This document shows positions 35,367 through 44,376 of a stretch of DNA of 64,000 nucleotides, piece by piece. How positions within the stretch are numbered: position 1 is the stretch's first letter; every line of letters starts with the position of its first letter. The position numbers and the translations under genes are program-made. Under the pieces are notes generated by a model, which saw nothing but the letters and a program-made list of their open reading frames with translations, did no database searches and had not been told where the DNA came from. Origin of the DNA: Novosphingobium nitrogenifigens DSM 19370 (GTDB taxonomy: Bacteria; Pseudomonadota; Alphaproteobacteria; Sphingomonadales; Sphingomonadaceae); contig NZ_GL876933.1 of the NCBI RefSeq assembly GCF_000192575.1, positions 310,001-374,000 on the forward strand, given 5' to 3'.

Positions 35367-35984
35367 ATGCCTGTGGCACGAGTCGAAGCTGTCGTCTGGG
35401 ATATTGGCCGCGTTCTGGTGCAATGGGATCTGCCGCGCATCTGGCGCGACGCGATTCCCGACCCCGACAAGCGCGCCTGGTTCACCACCAACGTCGTCAC
35501 CGAAGCATGGCATTTCCGCCATGACGAAGGCGAATCGATGGAAGCGATGGTGGCCGAACGCATCGCCGAATTCCCCGAATATGCCGCAGAAATCGAGCGC
35601 TATCGCACGCACTGGCTCGAGGCGCTGCCAGGCCCGGTCGAAGGGACTCTGCCCCTGATCGAGCGTCTCGCCGCGCGCGAGGTCCCGCAATATTCGATTA
35701 CCAATTTCGGTGCGGACGCCTTTGCGATGTTCCGCCCGACGTTCCCGATTCTCGACCACATGCGCGACATCGTGGTGTCGGGTGAAGAGCGGCTGGTGAA
35801 ACCGCACCGCGCCATTTTCGATCTCGCTGTGCAGCGATTCGGTCATGCGCCCGAAACGATGCTGTTCATCGACGACAATGCGGCCAATATCGCGGCTGCC
35901 GATGCGCTCGGCTGGCAAGTCCATCATTTCACGGACGATGCGGCCGCGCTCGAAGCCGATCTGGTCGAACGCGGCCTGCTCTGA
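35367..35984 (+). CDS. HAD-superfamily hydrolase, YihX-like
   Basis: A 205-residue HAD-IA protein. Motif I is VVWDIGRVLVQWD, where the first Asp is the nucleophile; the residue two after it is Gly as in YihX and haloacid-dehalogenase-like members. Motif II threonine/serine is in QYSITNFGADAF, motif III lysine in ERLVKPHRAIFD and motif IV in MLFIDDNAANI. It is probably a small-molecule phosphatase. Either the ATG at 35367 or the GTG at 35373 may start the gene; GGAGA lies at a better distance from the GTG. The frame opens earlier but would run through the rpmJ terminator. Confidence 0.88.
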   Translation: MPVARVEAVVWDIGRVLVQWDLPRIWRDAIPDPDKRAWFTTNVVTEAWHFRHDEGESMEAMVAERIAEFPEYAAEIERYRTHWLEALPGPVEGTLPLIERLAAREVPQYSITNFGADAFAMFRPTFPILDHMRDIVVSGEERLVKPHRAIFDLAVQRFGHAPETMLFIDDNAANIAAADALGWQVHHFTDDAAALEADLVERGLL

Positions 35985-36016
35985 TTCGCAGCGGCCTCTG
36001 TTCACTGTGGGGGCGT

Positions 36017-36790
36017 TCAGCCCTCGCGCAGTCCGATCAACGAGATTTCCCGGCCATAGCCCGGCTCGCCCTTGTGCGTGGCCCGGCGGAAGGAAAAGAA
36101 CCGGTCGGCCTGCGCATAAGTGTCCTCGCCCAGCATGGCGACGGTGCCGACGCCTGAGGCCTGGAGGCGCGCGGCGACATAGCCTTCGAGATCGAACCAG
36201 CTGTGCCCGGAACGGCCCGCGCGAAAGAAGCGTTCGTTTTCGGGCGCGGCTTCGAGGAAGCGACGCTCGAAGCCTTCATCGACTTCATAGCTCTTCTGCG
36301 CGATGCACGGGCCGACGACGGCGGCCATGCGGTCGCGTTGTGCGCCCAGCGCCTCCATCGCGGCGATGGTCGCATCAGTGACGCCGCCGATGGCGCCTTT
36401 CCAGCCCGCATGAGCCGCGCCGACGACGCCCGCTGCCCGATCGAGGAACAGCACCGGCGCGCAGTCGGCGGTCAGCACGCCAAGGAGGATGCCCGGGCGA
36501 TCGGTGACGAGCGCATCGGCAGCGGGCCGTTCGCTGTCGGGCCAGGGTTCGGTCACGGTCACCACATCGGGCGAATGGACCTGATAGGCGCAAGTCAGCC
36601 GGGCGCCGGGCAGCACCGCCCCAACCGCGCGGGCGCGGTTTTCGGCGGTTGCCGCAGGATCATCCTCGCTGCCCCAACCGACGTTGAGGCCGCAATGGAC
36701 GCCCGTGCTCACGCCGCCGCGCCGACCGAGGAAGCCGTGCGCGGCCCCGGCCAGCGCCGGGTGAGTGAGAACTTCGACAGCTTCGCTCAC
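36017..36790 (-). CDS. pgeF: Peptidoglycan editing factor PgeF (YfiH/laccase-domain)
   Basis: A 257-residue multicopper-oxidase-like fold protein that in E. coli removes wrongly incorporated L-Ser from peptidoglycan precursors; the family was earlier called a laccase and some members act on purine nucleosides. The His-Cys-His active site is visible in TCAYQVHSPDVV, GVLTADCAPVLFLD and VGAAHAGWKGAIGG. Length is normal. It begins four bases after the pepN stop on the minus strand, so the two are one unit. Confidence 0.94.
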   Translation of the reverse strand: MSEAVEVLTHPALAGAAHGFLGRRGGVSTGVHCGLNVGWGSEDDPAATAENRARAVGAVLPGARLTCAYQVHSPDVVTVTEPWPDSERPAADALVTDRPGILLGVLTADCAPVLFLDRAAGVVGAAHAGWKGAIGGVTDATIAAMEALGAQRDRMAAVVGPCIAQKSYEVDEGFERRFLEAAPENERFFRAGRSGHSWFDLEGYVAARLQASGVGTVAMLGEDTYAQADRFFSFRRATHKGEPGYGREISLIGLREG

Positions 36791-36794
36791 GCTC

Positions 36795-39431
36795 TTACCC
36801 TTCGAGGCTCTTGCCGACCTGTTCGGTCACGTCGCGCGACAGGCCGCTATGGGCGGCGATGCGTTCGAGTTCGGCACGCATCAGCGCGGCGCGGGCCGGC
36901 TCGATCTTGCGCCAGCGTCCGAGCGGGGCGACGAAGCGGGCCGCGACGTTGCCGTTGATCGGATCGAGCGCGAGAATGAGATCGGCGATGATCCGATAGC
37001 CCTCGCCCGAAGGATCGTGGAACGCGGCGGTATTGGCGGCAAAGGCCATGTACAGCGCACGCACGCGGTTGGGATTGGTCAGCGTGAAATCGGGATGCTT
37101 TGCCAGAGCCTTGAGATGCTCGATCGCGCGCGGGTGGAGCGATCCTGCCTGAAGCGAGAACCACTTGTCGATGACGAGCGCGTTATCGGCGAAACGCTGG
37201 TGGAAATCGGCCAGCGCGGCTTCGCGTTCGGCGCCGTCGAGCCCGCACAGGACCATGAGCGCGCCCTGACGGTCGGTCATGTTGTCGGCAGCGGCATATT
37301 GCGCGCTGGCGCGGGCGACCGCTTCGGCGGGATCGGCCGGCGCGAGATAGACCAGAGCCTGGGTCTTGAGCTTGCGCGCGCCGCGTGCAGCAGCTTCGAG
37401 CCCATAGGGAACCGCGCTCGTGCGATCGTGCAGGGCTTTCCATTCGCTTGCCAGCGTGGTGCCCAGCCATGCCTTGAGCGCCTCGCGTTCGGCCCGGATG
37501 CGGCCCGGATCGACCGGGCTCAGCTGCTCGGCGATATAGGTTTCGCCCGGAAGGATCACGAGTTCGCCGCGCATGAGATCATCGAGCGCGGGATCGGCGA
37601 GCACGGCGGCAAGGGCCTTGCCGATGGCGGCGCGTCCGGCCGAGCGTGCGGCATCGTCGAGCTGTCCGCCGACAGCGGCGACGAGATGGCGGACGACGAG
37701 CTGCTGCATCGCTTCATAGCGGGCAAAGGGATCGTCGTCGTTGGCAGCCAGGAACACGAGGTCGGCGTCGCTGCTGGGATTGTCGATGGCGACCGGCGCG
37801 GAAAAACCGCGATTGATCGACAGGACCGGCAGTTCGGCAAAGCCGTCGAAGGTGAACGTCTGCTCTTCCCCGGTCAGGACGAGCAGGTGTTCGCCGCGAT
37901 TGGCGCCGGTCGCGCGGTCGAACAGCGCGGTGCGCAGGGGAATGACCATCGGCTGTTTGTCCGGCTGGCCGGGGGTTGCCGGGACGGTCTGGCGCAAGGT
38001 CAGCGTGGCGGTCTCGCCCGCATGGGTCAGGGTGACCGCGACATGCGGGGTTCCGGCCTGCTGGTACCAGCGGCGGAACTGGGTGAGGTCGAGACCCGCG
38101 CCGTCCTCGATCGCCTTGACGAAGTCCTCGCAAGTCGCGGCCTGTCCGTCATGACGGTCGAAATAGAGGTCGGTGCCCTTGCGGAAGCGTTCGGCCCCGG
38201 CCAGCACGGTCATCATGCGGATCACCTCGGCGCCCTTGTTATAGACGGTCGCGGTGTAGAAGTTACTGATTTCCTGATAGGAATCCGGGCGGATCGGATG
38301 GGCGAGCGGGCCCGAATCCTCGGGGAACTGCGCCGCGCGCAAGATGCGCACGTCCTCGATCCGCTTGACCGGGGCGGACCCGCGATCGGCGCTGAACTGC
38401 TGGTCGCGCAGGACGGTGAACCCTTCCTTGAGCGAAAGCTGGAACCAGTCGCGGCAGGTCACGCGGTTGCCCGACCAGTTGTGGAAATATTCGTGGGCCA
38501 CGACGCCTTCGACCGCGTCGTAGTCGCCGTCGTTGGCGGTTTCCGGGTCCGCCAGGATGTAGCGGGTGTTGAAGATGTTCAGCCCCTTGTTCTCCATCGC
38601 CCCGGCGTTGAAATCGGCAACGGCGACGATGTTGAAGAGGTCGAGGTCGTATTCGCGGCCATAGACGTCCTCGTCCCACTTCATCGAGGCGATCAGGCTG
38701 CGCATGGCGTGGTCGGTACGGGTTTCGTCACCGGGGCGGACCCAGATGGCCAGATCGACCTTGCGGCCCGACCGGGTGGTGAACGTGTCGCGCGTCGCGA
38801 CCAGATCGCCCGCGACCAGCGCGAAGAGATACGAAGGCTTGGGCCAGGGATCGTGCCATTCGGCCCAGTGGGTGTTCTTGTGCGCGTCGCCCGAGGCAAC
38901 TGGATTGCCGTTGGAGAGCAGCACCGGGAACTTCGCCTTGTCCGCGATCATGCGCACACGATAGCGGCTGAGCACGTCGGGGCGGTCGGGGAAGAATGTG
39001 ATGCGGCGGAACCCTTCGGCCTCGCACTGGGTGCAGAGCATCCCGCCCGAGGCATAGAGGCCCGAAAGCTGGGTGTTGGCGGTCGGATTGATAACGGTTT
39101 CGATCACCACGCGATGCTTGTCGCCCGAAAGGTCGATGACCAGATCGTTGCCGTCCATGCGCCAGTCGTTGAGCGCCTTGCCGTCGACTTCGAGGCCCGC
39201 AACCGCGATCCCGTCGCCGTTGAGGCGCAGCGGCGCGCCGGTTTCACCCTCGGCATTGCGTTCCACGTCGAGAGTGGCGCGCACGCGCGTCGCATCGAGG
39301 GACAGCGCGAATTCAAGCGTGATGTCGGGCACCAGCCAGTCGGGTGCGCGATAGTCGAGACGCTGGATGACTTGCGGGCCAGTGACTTTCAGGCCTGTGT
39401 CGGCGGCGGGCGGGTTCGACATAGCGTTCAT
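36795..39431 (-). CDS. pepN: Aminopeptidase N
   Basis: Zinc M1-family aminopeptidase for peptide turnover in the cytoplasm. The 878-residue length matches bacterial PepN. The exopeptidase motif FNAGAMENKGLN is near residue 277 and the zinc site HEYFHNWSGNRVTCRDWF, with its second glutamate in LSLKEGF, near 310. The C-terminal PepN domain is complete, ending VTEQVGKSLEG. The first ATG is used; TAGGTG precedes it. A second ATG lies three codons later. The gene is first in a pepN-pgeF unit and divergent from the epimerase-like gene. Confidence 0.97.
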   Translation of the reverse strand: MNAMSNPPAADTGLKVTGPQVIQRLDYRAPDWLVPDITLEFALSLDATRVRATLDVERNAEGETGAPLRLNGDGIAVAGLEVDGKALNDWRMDGNDLVIDLSGDKHRVVIETVINPTANTQLSGLYASGGMLCTQCEAEGFRRITFFPDRPDVLSRYRVRMIADKAKFPVLLSNGNPVASGDAHKNTHWAEWHDPWPKPSYLFALVAGDLVATRDTFTTRSGRKVDLAIWVRPGDETRTDHAMRSLIASMKWDEDVYGREYDLDLFNIVAVADFNAGAMENKGLNIFNTRYILADPETANDGDYDAVEGVVAHEYFHNWSGNRVTCRDWFQLSLKEGFTVLRDQQFSADRGSAPVKRIEDVRILRAAQFPEDSGPLAHPIRPDSYQEISNFYTATVYNKGAEVIRMMTVLAGAERFRKGTDLYFDRHDGQAATCEDFVKAIEDGAGLDLTQFRRWYQQAGTPHVAVTLTHAGETATLTLRQTVPATPGQPDKQPMVIPLRTALFDRATGANRGEHLLVLTGEEQTFTFDGFAELPVLSINRGFSAPVAIDNPSSDADLVFLAANDDDPFARYEAMQQLVVRHLVAAVGGQLDDAARSAGRAAIGKALAAVLADPALDDLMRGELVILPGETYIAEQLSPVDPGRIRAEREALKAWLGTTLASEWKALHDRTSAVPYGLEAAARGARKLKTQALVYLAPADPAEAVARASAQYAAADNMTDRQGALMVLCGLDGAEREAALADFHQRFADNALVIDKWFSLQAGSLHPRAIEHLKALAKHPDFTLTNPNRVRALYMAFAANTAAFHDPSGEGYRIIADLILALDPINGNVAARFVAPLGRWRKIEPARAALMRAELERIAAHSGLSRDVTEQVGKSLEG

Positions 39432-39526
39432 GACACCTATTTAGGCACTGACACGCGCGGGGCAAACCGCAATCGTGCGGATGGGCGGGTTGACTTCATC
39501 GAGACGGACCCGCCACTTGCCCGATC

Positions 39527-40378
39527 ATGACGGCACGCATGGTCATCTTCGGTCTGGGGTACAGCGCGAGTGTGCTGGCGCGGCGTTTGCGCGCGCTCGG
39601 CTGGGACGTCGTGGGCACCGGGCGTGCCGGTTCGCTTGCATTCGAGGACGAGGAGGCCGTGCGGCGGGCGCTGTCCGGGGCGAGCCATGTCCTCTCGAGC
39701 GTCCCCCCCGAACACGGGGGCGGCGATCCGGTGCTGGAGCGCTATGGCGAGGCATTGGCCGGGGCTCCGGCGCGCTGGATCGGCTATCTTTCCTCGACCG
39801 GGGTCTATGGCGATACCGGCGGGGCATGGGTGGACGAGACCGCGCCGATCGGTGCCGGGCGGCGCAGCGCGCGTGCACAAGCCGACAGCGACTGGCAGGC
39901 CCTGCGAGAGGGTGTCCGGGTCTTTCGCCTGCCGGGGATCTATGGGCCGGGGCGCAGCGCGTTCGAGCGTCTGCGCGACGGGACTGCCCGACGTCTGATC
40001 GCGCCCGATCAGGTGTTCAGCCGCATCCATGTCGAGGACATTGCGAGCGGCGTGATCGCGGGACTGGCGGGGCCGCCGGGCGTCTATAATCTCGCCGACG
40101 ACGAACCGGCGAGCCAGAATGCAGTGATCGAGGAAGCCGCGCGCCTTTTGGGGCTTGCGCCGCCGCCGATGCTGCCGATCAAGGAGGCCGGGCTCTCGCC
40201 GATGGCGCAGGCGTTTTATGCCGAAAACCGGCGCGTCGCGAACGGCAAGGCGCGGCGCCTGCTCGGCTGGCGCCCGGCCTTTCCGACTTATCGCGAAGGG
40301 CTGCGCGCCTTGAGTGCGACGACGAGTCCCGCAAGCGAGAGCAAGGCGCCCGCGACATTGAGCCCGGACCAGCGATAG
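39527..40378 (+). CDS. NAD(P)-binding epimerase/dehydrogenase-like protein (YeeZ type)
   Basis: A 283-residue extended short-chain-dehydrogenase protein. It starts MTARMVIFGLGYSASVLARR, containing the nucleotide-binding GxGxxA-like loop, has a Ser/Tyr segment WIGYLSSTGVYGDTGGAWVD, then FRLPGIYGPGRSAFERL and FSRIHVEDIASGVIAG. The layout matches YeeZ-like NAD-dependent epimerase/dehydratases of unknown substrate. The last 91 bases overlap the 3' end of the EamA transporter gene on the other strand; the last 22 or so residues (after YREGLRAL) are a Ser/Ala/Pro tail. Confidence 0.85.
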   Translation: MTARMVIFGLGYSASVLARRLRALGWDVVGTGRAGSLAFEDEEAVRRALSGASHVLSSVPPEHGGGDPVLERYGEALAGAPARWIGYLSSTGVYGDTGGAWVDETAPIGAGRRSARAQADSDWQALREGVRVFRLPGIYGPGRSAFERLRDGTARRLIAPDQVFSRIHVEDIASGVIAGLAGPPGVYNLADDEPASQNAVIEEAARLLGLAPPPMLPIKEAGLSPMAQAFYAENRRVANGKARRLLGWRPAFPTYREGLRALSATTSPASESKAPATLSPDQR

Positions 40379-41211
40379 CCTTCGAACAGGGTCGAGAGCA
40401 GCATGGCGACGACCGGCACCAGCACGCCGCTATAGGCCGCAGGGCCCGGTCCCATTTCCCGCAGCAACAGGTTGTAGAGCGGGAATGTCAGCACCGAGCC
40501 GATGAAGGCGAGATAGGCGACGCTGCCGACATAGGCGGGAGAGGGATCGAACACCGGCGCCCCCGACAATGCGAACGCCACTGCCGCGTCGGCGATCGCC
40601 CCGATCAGGAACGCCCAGGCGAGCAGGTGTGCAGCCGGGATGCGGCGCGCGACCGGGGCTGCCTGCAACAGGTTGCCGACCGAGGCGCAGAGGAGGGCCG
40701 CGACCGACATGGCCGCGCCGAGCGGCACGTCGCTGCCCGCCGGAGCCGCGCGATATTCGTGGATCATGAGAAGGACGATGCCCGCGCCCGCGATCAGCGA
40801 ACCCAGAATGAACCCGCCCGTCACCCGCGTGCCGAGAAAGAGGCGCCCGAACACCGCGTTCGGCAGGATCAGCAAGGCAAAGACCACGGCGACGAGGCCG
40901 GAGGTCAGATGGCTTTCGGCGCGATAGACGAACTGGAAATTGCAGCAGAACAGGCTGAGCCCGATCAGGCCCGCCTGAACCAGCACGCGGCGTTCGGGCA
41001 CCAGCGCACCGATGCGGATGTCCCCGCGCAGGAGGCCGAGCGCGAACATCCCCACCGCCGCTCCGGCAAAGCGCCAGGTGATCGACCAGCTTGCCGGAAC
41101 CGGTCCGATCTGCCCCTTGATCACAAGCCAGGTCGAACCCCAGACCAGTGCCGTCAGGGCAAACGCCGTCACGACGGCCGGATTGGCGCCCTTTGTCCCC
41201 GTTTCCCCCAT
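40288..41211 (-). CDS. EamA-family (drug/metabolite superfamily) transporter
   Basis: A 307-residue inner-membrane protein with about ten hydrophobic helices in two EamA repeats. I use the ATG at 41211 (MGETGTKGANPAVVTAFALT); the open frame continues upstream into the threonine aldolase gene. Typical features are ALVWGSTWLVIKGQIGPVP at the start of the first repeat and GVLVPVVAMLLSTLFEG in the second. The substrate is unknown; relatives export amino acids or metabolites. It follows the threonine aldolase gene by 16 bases and overlaps the epimerase-like gene tail to tail. Confidence 0.9.
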   Translation of the reverse strand: MGETGTKGANPAVVTAFALTALVWGSTWLVIKGQIGPVPASWSITWRFAGAAVGMFALGLLRGDIRIGALVPERRVLVQAGLIGLSLFCCNFQFVYRAESHLTSGLVAVVFALLILPNAVFGRLFLGTRVTGGFILGSLIAGAGIVLLMIHEYRAAPAGSDVPLGAAMSVAALLCASVGNLLQAAPVARRIPAAHLLAWAFLIGAIADAAVAFALSGAPVFDPSPAYVGSVAYLAFIGSVLTFPLYNLLLREMGPGPAAYSGVLVPVVAMLLSTLFEGYRWSGLNVAGALLSLAGLVVALKARSPSR

Positions 41212-41227
41212 CACCGCGTGCCCGTTT

Positions 41228-42244
41228 TCAGAGTGCCGCAAGCGCGCGGGCGAGGGCAGCGACATGCGCCGGATCGTTGGACCACGACGTGACGAGGCGC
41301 GCCGCGCCGGGGGCACCGGCCGGGGCGGGCCAGTCGTAGAATTCGAAACCCTGTGCCCGAAGCGCCGCCGCTTCTGCCGGAGAGAGCGTCAGGAAGATCT
41401 CGTTGGCTTCGACCGGCTGGATCAGGCGGTCACGCGCAGAGGCTGCGATTTCGGCAGCCGCCGCATTGGCCACGCGGGCATTGTCGAGCCAGAGATCGCC
41501 TTCGAGCATGGCGAGGATCTGCGCGGCGAGATAGCGCCCTTTCGATTGCAGGTGTCCGGCTCGCTTGCGGCGAAAGCGCACGACATCGGCAAGGCCTTCG
41601 CTGAAAAAGACGATCGCTTCGGCGCTCATCCCACCGTTCTTGATGAAGCCGAAGCTGAGGGCATCGACTCCCGCATCGGCCGAAACCGCCGCCGGGGTGC
41701 AGCCGAGATGGGCCACGGCATTGGCAAAGCGGGCGCCGTCCATGTGGAGGCGCAGGCCGCGTGCCTTGGCCAGCGCGCCGATCGCGCTCACTTCGTCCGG
41801 CGTATAGGCGCGGCCATATTCGCTCGCCTGCGTGATCGAGACGGCATGGGGCTGGACCTGATGCACGTCGGGACGGATGGGATCGATCGCGGCGGCGATC
41901 GCGGCAGGATCGAGCTTCGCGCCGTCGCCTTCTGCAAGGATCAGCTTGGCCCCATGGGTGAAAAAGCCCGGAGCCCCGCCTTCATCGACTTCGATATGCG
42001 CCTCGCGGTGGCAGACGACCGCGCCGTGGGGCGGGACCATCGCGGCAAGGGCAAGGCAATTGGCCGCCGTGCCGGTGGCGGCCCACAGCGCGGTGACCGG
42101 ACGTCCGAAAGTTTCGCTGAATGCGGCGTCGAGCCGCTGCGACAGCCGGTCGCCGTCATAGGCGGTGTCGGGCGCGTCGGCAGCCTGCATCGCGGCCCAG
42201 ATCCGGGGGTGGACGGCGGCGGCATTGTCGGAGAAGAATTTCAT
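41228..42244 (-). CDS. ltaE: Low-specificity L-threonine aldolase
   Basis: PLP-dependent lyase of the beta-eliminating family that cleaves L-threonine/allo-threonine to glycine and acetaldehyde. The 338-residue protein begins MKFFSDNAAAVHPRIW, binds the cofactor phosphate through LWAATGTAANCLALAAM, has the aspartate loop GLRLHMDGARFANA and the lysine region SFGFIKNGGMSAEAIVFF (Lys about 201). Length and motifs fit the bacterial GlyI/LtaE family. A cotranscribed EamA exporter lies 16 bases downstream, which may export a related amino acid; that link is inference. Confidence 0.93.
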   Translation of the reverse strand: MKFFSDNAAAVHPRIWAAMQAADAPDTAYDGDRLSQRLDAAFSETFGRPVTALWAATGTAANCLALAAMVPPHGAVVCHREAHIEVDEGGAPGFFTHGAKLILAEGDGAKLDPAAIAAAIDPIRPDVHQVQPHAVSITQASEYGRAYTPDEVSAIGALAKARGLRLHMDGARFANAVAHLGCTPAAVSADAGVDALSFGFIKNGGMSAEAIVFFSEGLADVVRFRRKRAGHLQSKGRYLAAQILAMLEGDLWLDNARVANAAAAEIAASARDRLIQPVEANEIFLTLSPAEAAALRAQGFEFYDWPAPAGAPGAARLVTSWSNDPAHVAALARALAAL

Positions 42245-42308
42245 GGCCTGAGCGTGTGGGGCTGCCCCGCACGCCGGTCAAGTCCACGCAGGACAAGAAG
42301 GAGCGCCC

Positions 42309-42626
42309 ATGGAAGCCATGACGATTACGCTGGAACAAGGGGAAGGGGCGGGGGTGTCAGGAGAAGGGGAAACGCGCGGGCGCTTCGTCGCGAGGCTGCC
42401 GGGCGAATCGGCGACCGGTGTTCTCACGTATTTTCGGCGCGGCGATGTGCTGGTGGTCGATCATACGCTTGTCCCGACCGCGATCGGGGGGCGTGGCGTT
42501 GCCGCGCGACTGGTCGATGCGCTGATTGCCCATGTCCGGGCGCAGGGGCTGAAAGTCGAGCCGCAGTGCAGCTATGTCGCAGTCGCATTCGACCGCCACC
42601 CCGAGTGGGGTGCCCTTCTGGCCTGA
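42309..42626 (+). CDS. GNAT-like N-acetyltransferase (YjdJ type)
   Basis: A 105-residue small acetyltransferase of the YjdJ/YidJ-like family (N-acetyltransferase domain 3). The core is FRRGDVLVVDHTLVPTAIGG followed by RGVAARLVDALIAHVRAQGL, the acetyl-CoA-binding loop, and it ends SYVAVAFDRHPEWGALLA. AAGGAG lies six bases upstream of the ATG. It is divergent from the threonine aldolase gene. The substrate is unknown. Confidence 0.85.
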   Translation: MEAMTITLEQGEGAGVSGEGETRGRFVARLPGESATGVLTYFRRGDVLVVDHTLVPTAIGGRGVAARLVDALIAHVRAQGLKVEPQCSYVAVAFDRHPEWGALLA

Positions 42627-42656
42627 TCGTTTGATGTCGGAGAAGAGCCAAGGAAA

Positions 42657-42731
<75 letters not shown>

Positions 42732-42858
42732 ACGCCATTTCCTGTTCCGCCCGGTGCAGCGTGGTGCGCCGCTGGGCAGGGGCGCCCTTTGGCCGGGGGC
42801 ATCACCTTTGTCAAGCGGGGGTTGCGAAGTCTTTTTCGGAAAAGCATAGACACCGGGC

Positions 42859-43041
42859 ATGACCGAGATCCCTGTGCCCCCCGCAATGCGCCCGGAAACC
42901 GCCGGACTGAGCCGTGAAGAACGCCTGGCCCAAAGGCTGCGCGAAAATCTTCATCGTCGCAAGGCGCAGGCGCGCGCACTTGCGAGCGGGGAAAGCGTGG
43001 CGAGCGAATCGCAGACCAAAACCGACCTTTCCAAATCCTGA
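42859..43041 (+). CDS. Small basic conserved protein
   Basis: A 60-residue protein with an Arg/Lys-rich centre, [20 protein letters not shown], and a polar tail. I recognise this RLRxNLxRRKxQAR pattern as a small protein found widely in alphaproteobacteria, often near housekeeping genes, but know no function. It has no membrane segment or signal peptide. It lies between the tRNA-Thr and gpmA; a weak ribosome-binding site is present upstream of the ATG. Confidence 0.7.
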   Translation: MTEIPVPPAMRPETAGLSREERLAQRLRENLHRRKAQARALASGESVASESQTKTDLSKS

Positions 43042-43109
43042 CGCAGCCGCTACGGCCCGCAATTCCAATTTTTGCCCGTCGTCTCATTCTGACAGAAGCA
43101 GGAAAAGCA

Positions 43110-43796
43110 ATGCCTCGCCTTATCCTTGTCCGTCACGGCCAATCGCAGTGGAACCTTGAAAACCGCTTCACCGGCTGGTGGGATGTCGATGTCACGGAAA
43201 AGGGCGCTGCCGAAGCGCTTGCCGCCGGTGCCCTGCTCAAGGAAAAGGGCCTGCTGCCGACGCTGGCGTTCACTTCGGTCCAGACCCGCGCGATCAAGAC
43301 GCTGCACTATGTGCTCGAAGCGGCCGGTCGCCTGTGGATTCCCGAAACCAAGGATTGGCGCCTCAACGAACGCCACTACGGCGGCCTGACCGGGCTCGAC
43401 AAGGCCGAGACCGCCGCCAAGCACGGCGAGGACCAGGTGAAGATCTGGCGCCGCAGCTTCGACACGCCGCCGCCGCCGCTCGACAAGGGCAGCGAGTTCG
43501 ATCTGTCGGGCGATCCGCGTTATGCCGGGATCGACGTCCCCGCGACCGAAAGCCTCAAGGACACCATTGCCCGCGTTCTGCCTTTCTATGAAGCGGCGAT
43601 CGCGCCTGCGCTCAAGGCCGGCGAAACGGTGATCGTGGCGGCTCACGGCAATTCGCTGCGTGCGCTGGTCAAGCATCTCTCGGGCATTTCGGACGCCGAA
43701 ATCACTGGCCTCGAAATCCCGACCGGGCAGCCGATCGTCTACGAACTCGACGATTCGCTCGTCGCGGTCGATCGTTATTACCTGTCGGAACGCTGA
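43110..43796 (+). CDS. gpmA: 2,3-bisphosphoglycerate-dependent phosphoglycerate mutase
   Basis: Interconverts 3- and 2-phosphoglycerate in glycolysis and gluconeogenesis. The 228-residue protein has the phosphohistidine motif [20 protein letters not shown], the glutamate region [17 protein letters not shown] and the second histidine in [17 protein letters not shown], with the long insert typical of dPGM rather than phosphatases. Complete length. AGCAGGAAAAGC precedes the ATG. A 62-base gap separates it from purE. Confidence 0.97.
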   Translation: MPRLILVRHGQSQWNLENRFTGWWDVDVTEKGAAEALAAGALLKEKGLLPTLAFTSVQTRAIKTLHYVLEAAGRLWIPETKDWRLNERHYGGLTGLDKAETAAKHGEDQVKIWRRSFDTPPPPLDKGSEFDLSGDPRYAGIDVPATESLKDTIARVLPFYEAAIAPALKAGETVIVAAHGNSLRALVKHLSGISDAEITGLEIPTGQPIVYELDDSLVAVDRYYLSER

Positions 43797-43858
43797 GCGG
43801 AGCTGACGCCGAAAGGAACAGGCCCAAGGGAACTGTGGGGAAGGGGATCACCCGCGCG

Positions 43859-44347
43859 ATGACCGATACTGCCATTCCGGTTGCCATCATCATGGGCAGC
43901 CAGTCCGACTGGGAAACGATGAAGAATGCCGCCGCCGTGCTGGAAAAGCTCGGCGTGGCGCATGATTGCCGCATCGTTTCGGCCCATCGCACTCCCGATC
44001 GCCTCGTCGATTTTGCCAAGGGGGCGCACGAGGAAGGCTTCCGCGTCATCATCGCGGGTGCGGGCGGAGCTGCTCACCTGCCCGGCATGGTCGCGTCGAT
44101 GACGCACTTGCCCGTGCTGGGCGTTCCGGTCGAATCCAAGGCGCTCAAGGGCATGGACAGCCTGTTGTCCATCGTCCAGATGCCGGGCGGAATTCCGGTC
44201 GGAACACTGGCGATCGGCGTTCCCGGAGCGACCAATGCGGGTATCCTTGCCGCTTCGATCCTGGCGACGTCGGACCCGGCTCTCGCTGAACGGCTGATCG
44301 CTTTCCGCACGGCGCAGACCGCGTCGGTCGCCGAAAAGCCGGTGTGA
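43859..44347 (+). CDS. purE: N5-carboxyaminoimidazole ribonucleotide mutase
   Basis: Class I PurE, converting N5-CAIR to CAIR in purine synthesis. The 162-residue product from the ATG ([20 protein letters not shown]) has the SQSD substrate loop, [12 protein letters not shown] with the catalytic histidine, and [21 protein letters not shown] at 43835, with AAGGGAA just upstream, may be the true start and would add eight residues. It is immediately followed by purK, the usual partner. Confidence 0.95.
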   Translation: MTDTAIPVAIIMGSQSDWETMKNAAAVLEKLGVAHDCRIVSAHRTPDRLVDFAKGAHEEGFRVIIAGAGGAAHLPGMVASMTHLPVLGVPVESKALKGMDSLLSIVQMPGGIPVGTLAIGVPGATNAGILAASILATSDPALAERLIAFRTAQTASVAEKPV

Positions 44348-44376
44348 GCGCAGGACATCAGGAACAAGAGGCAGGC

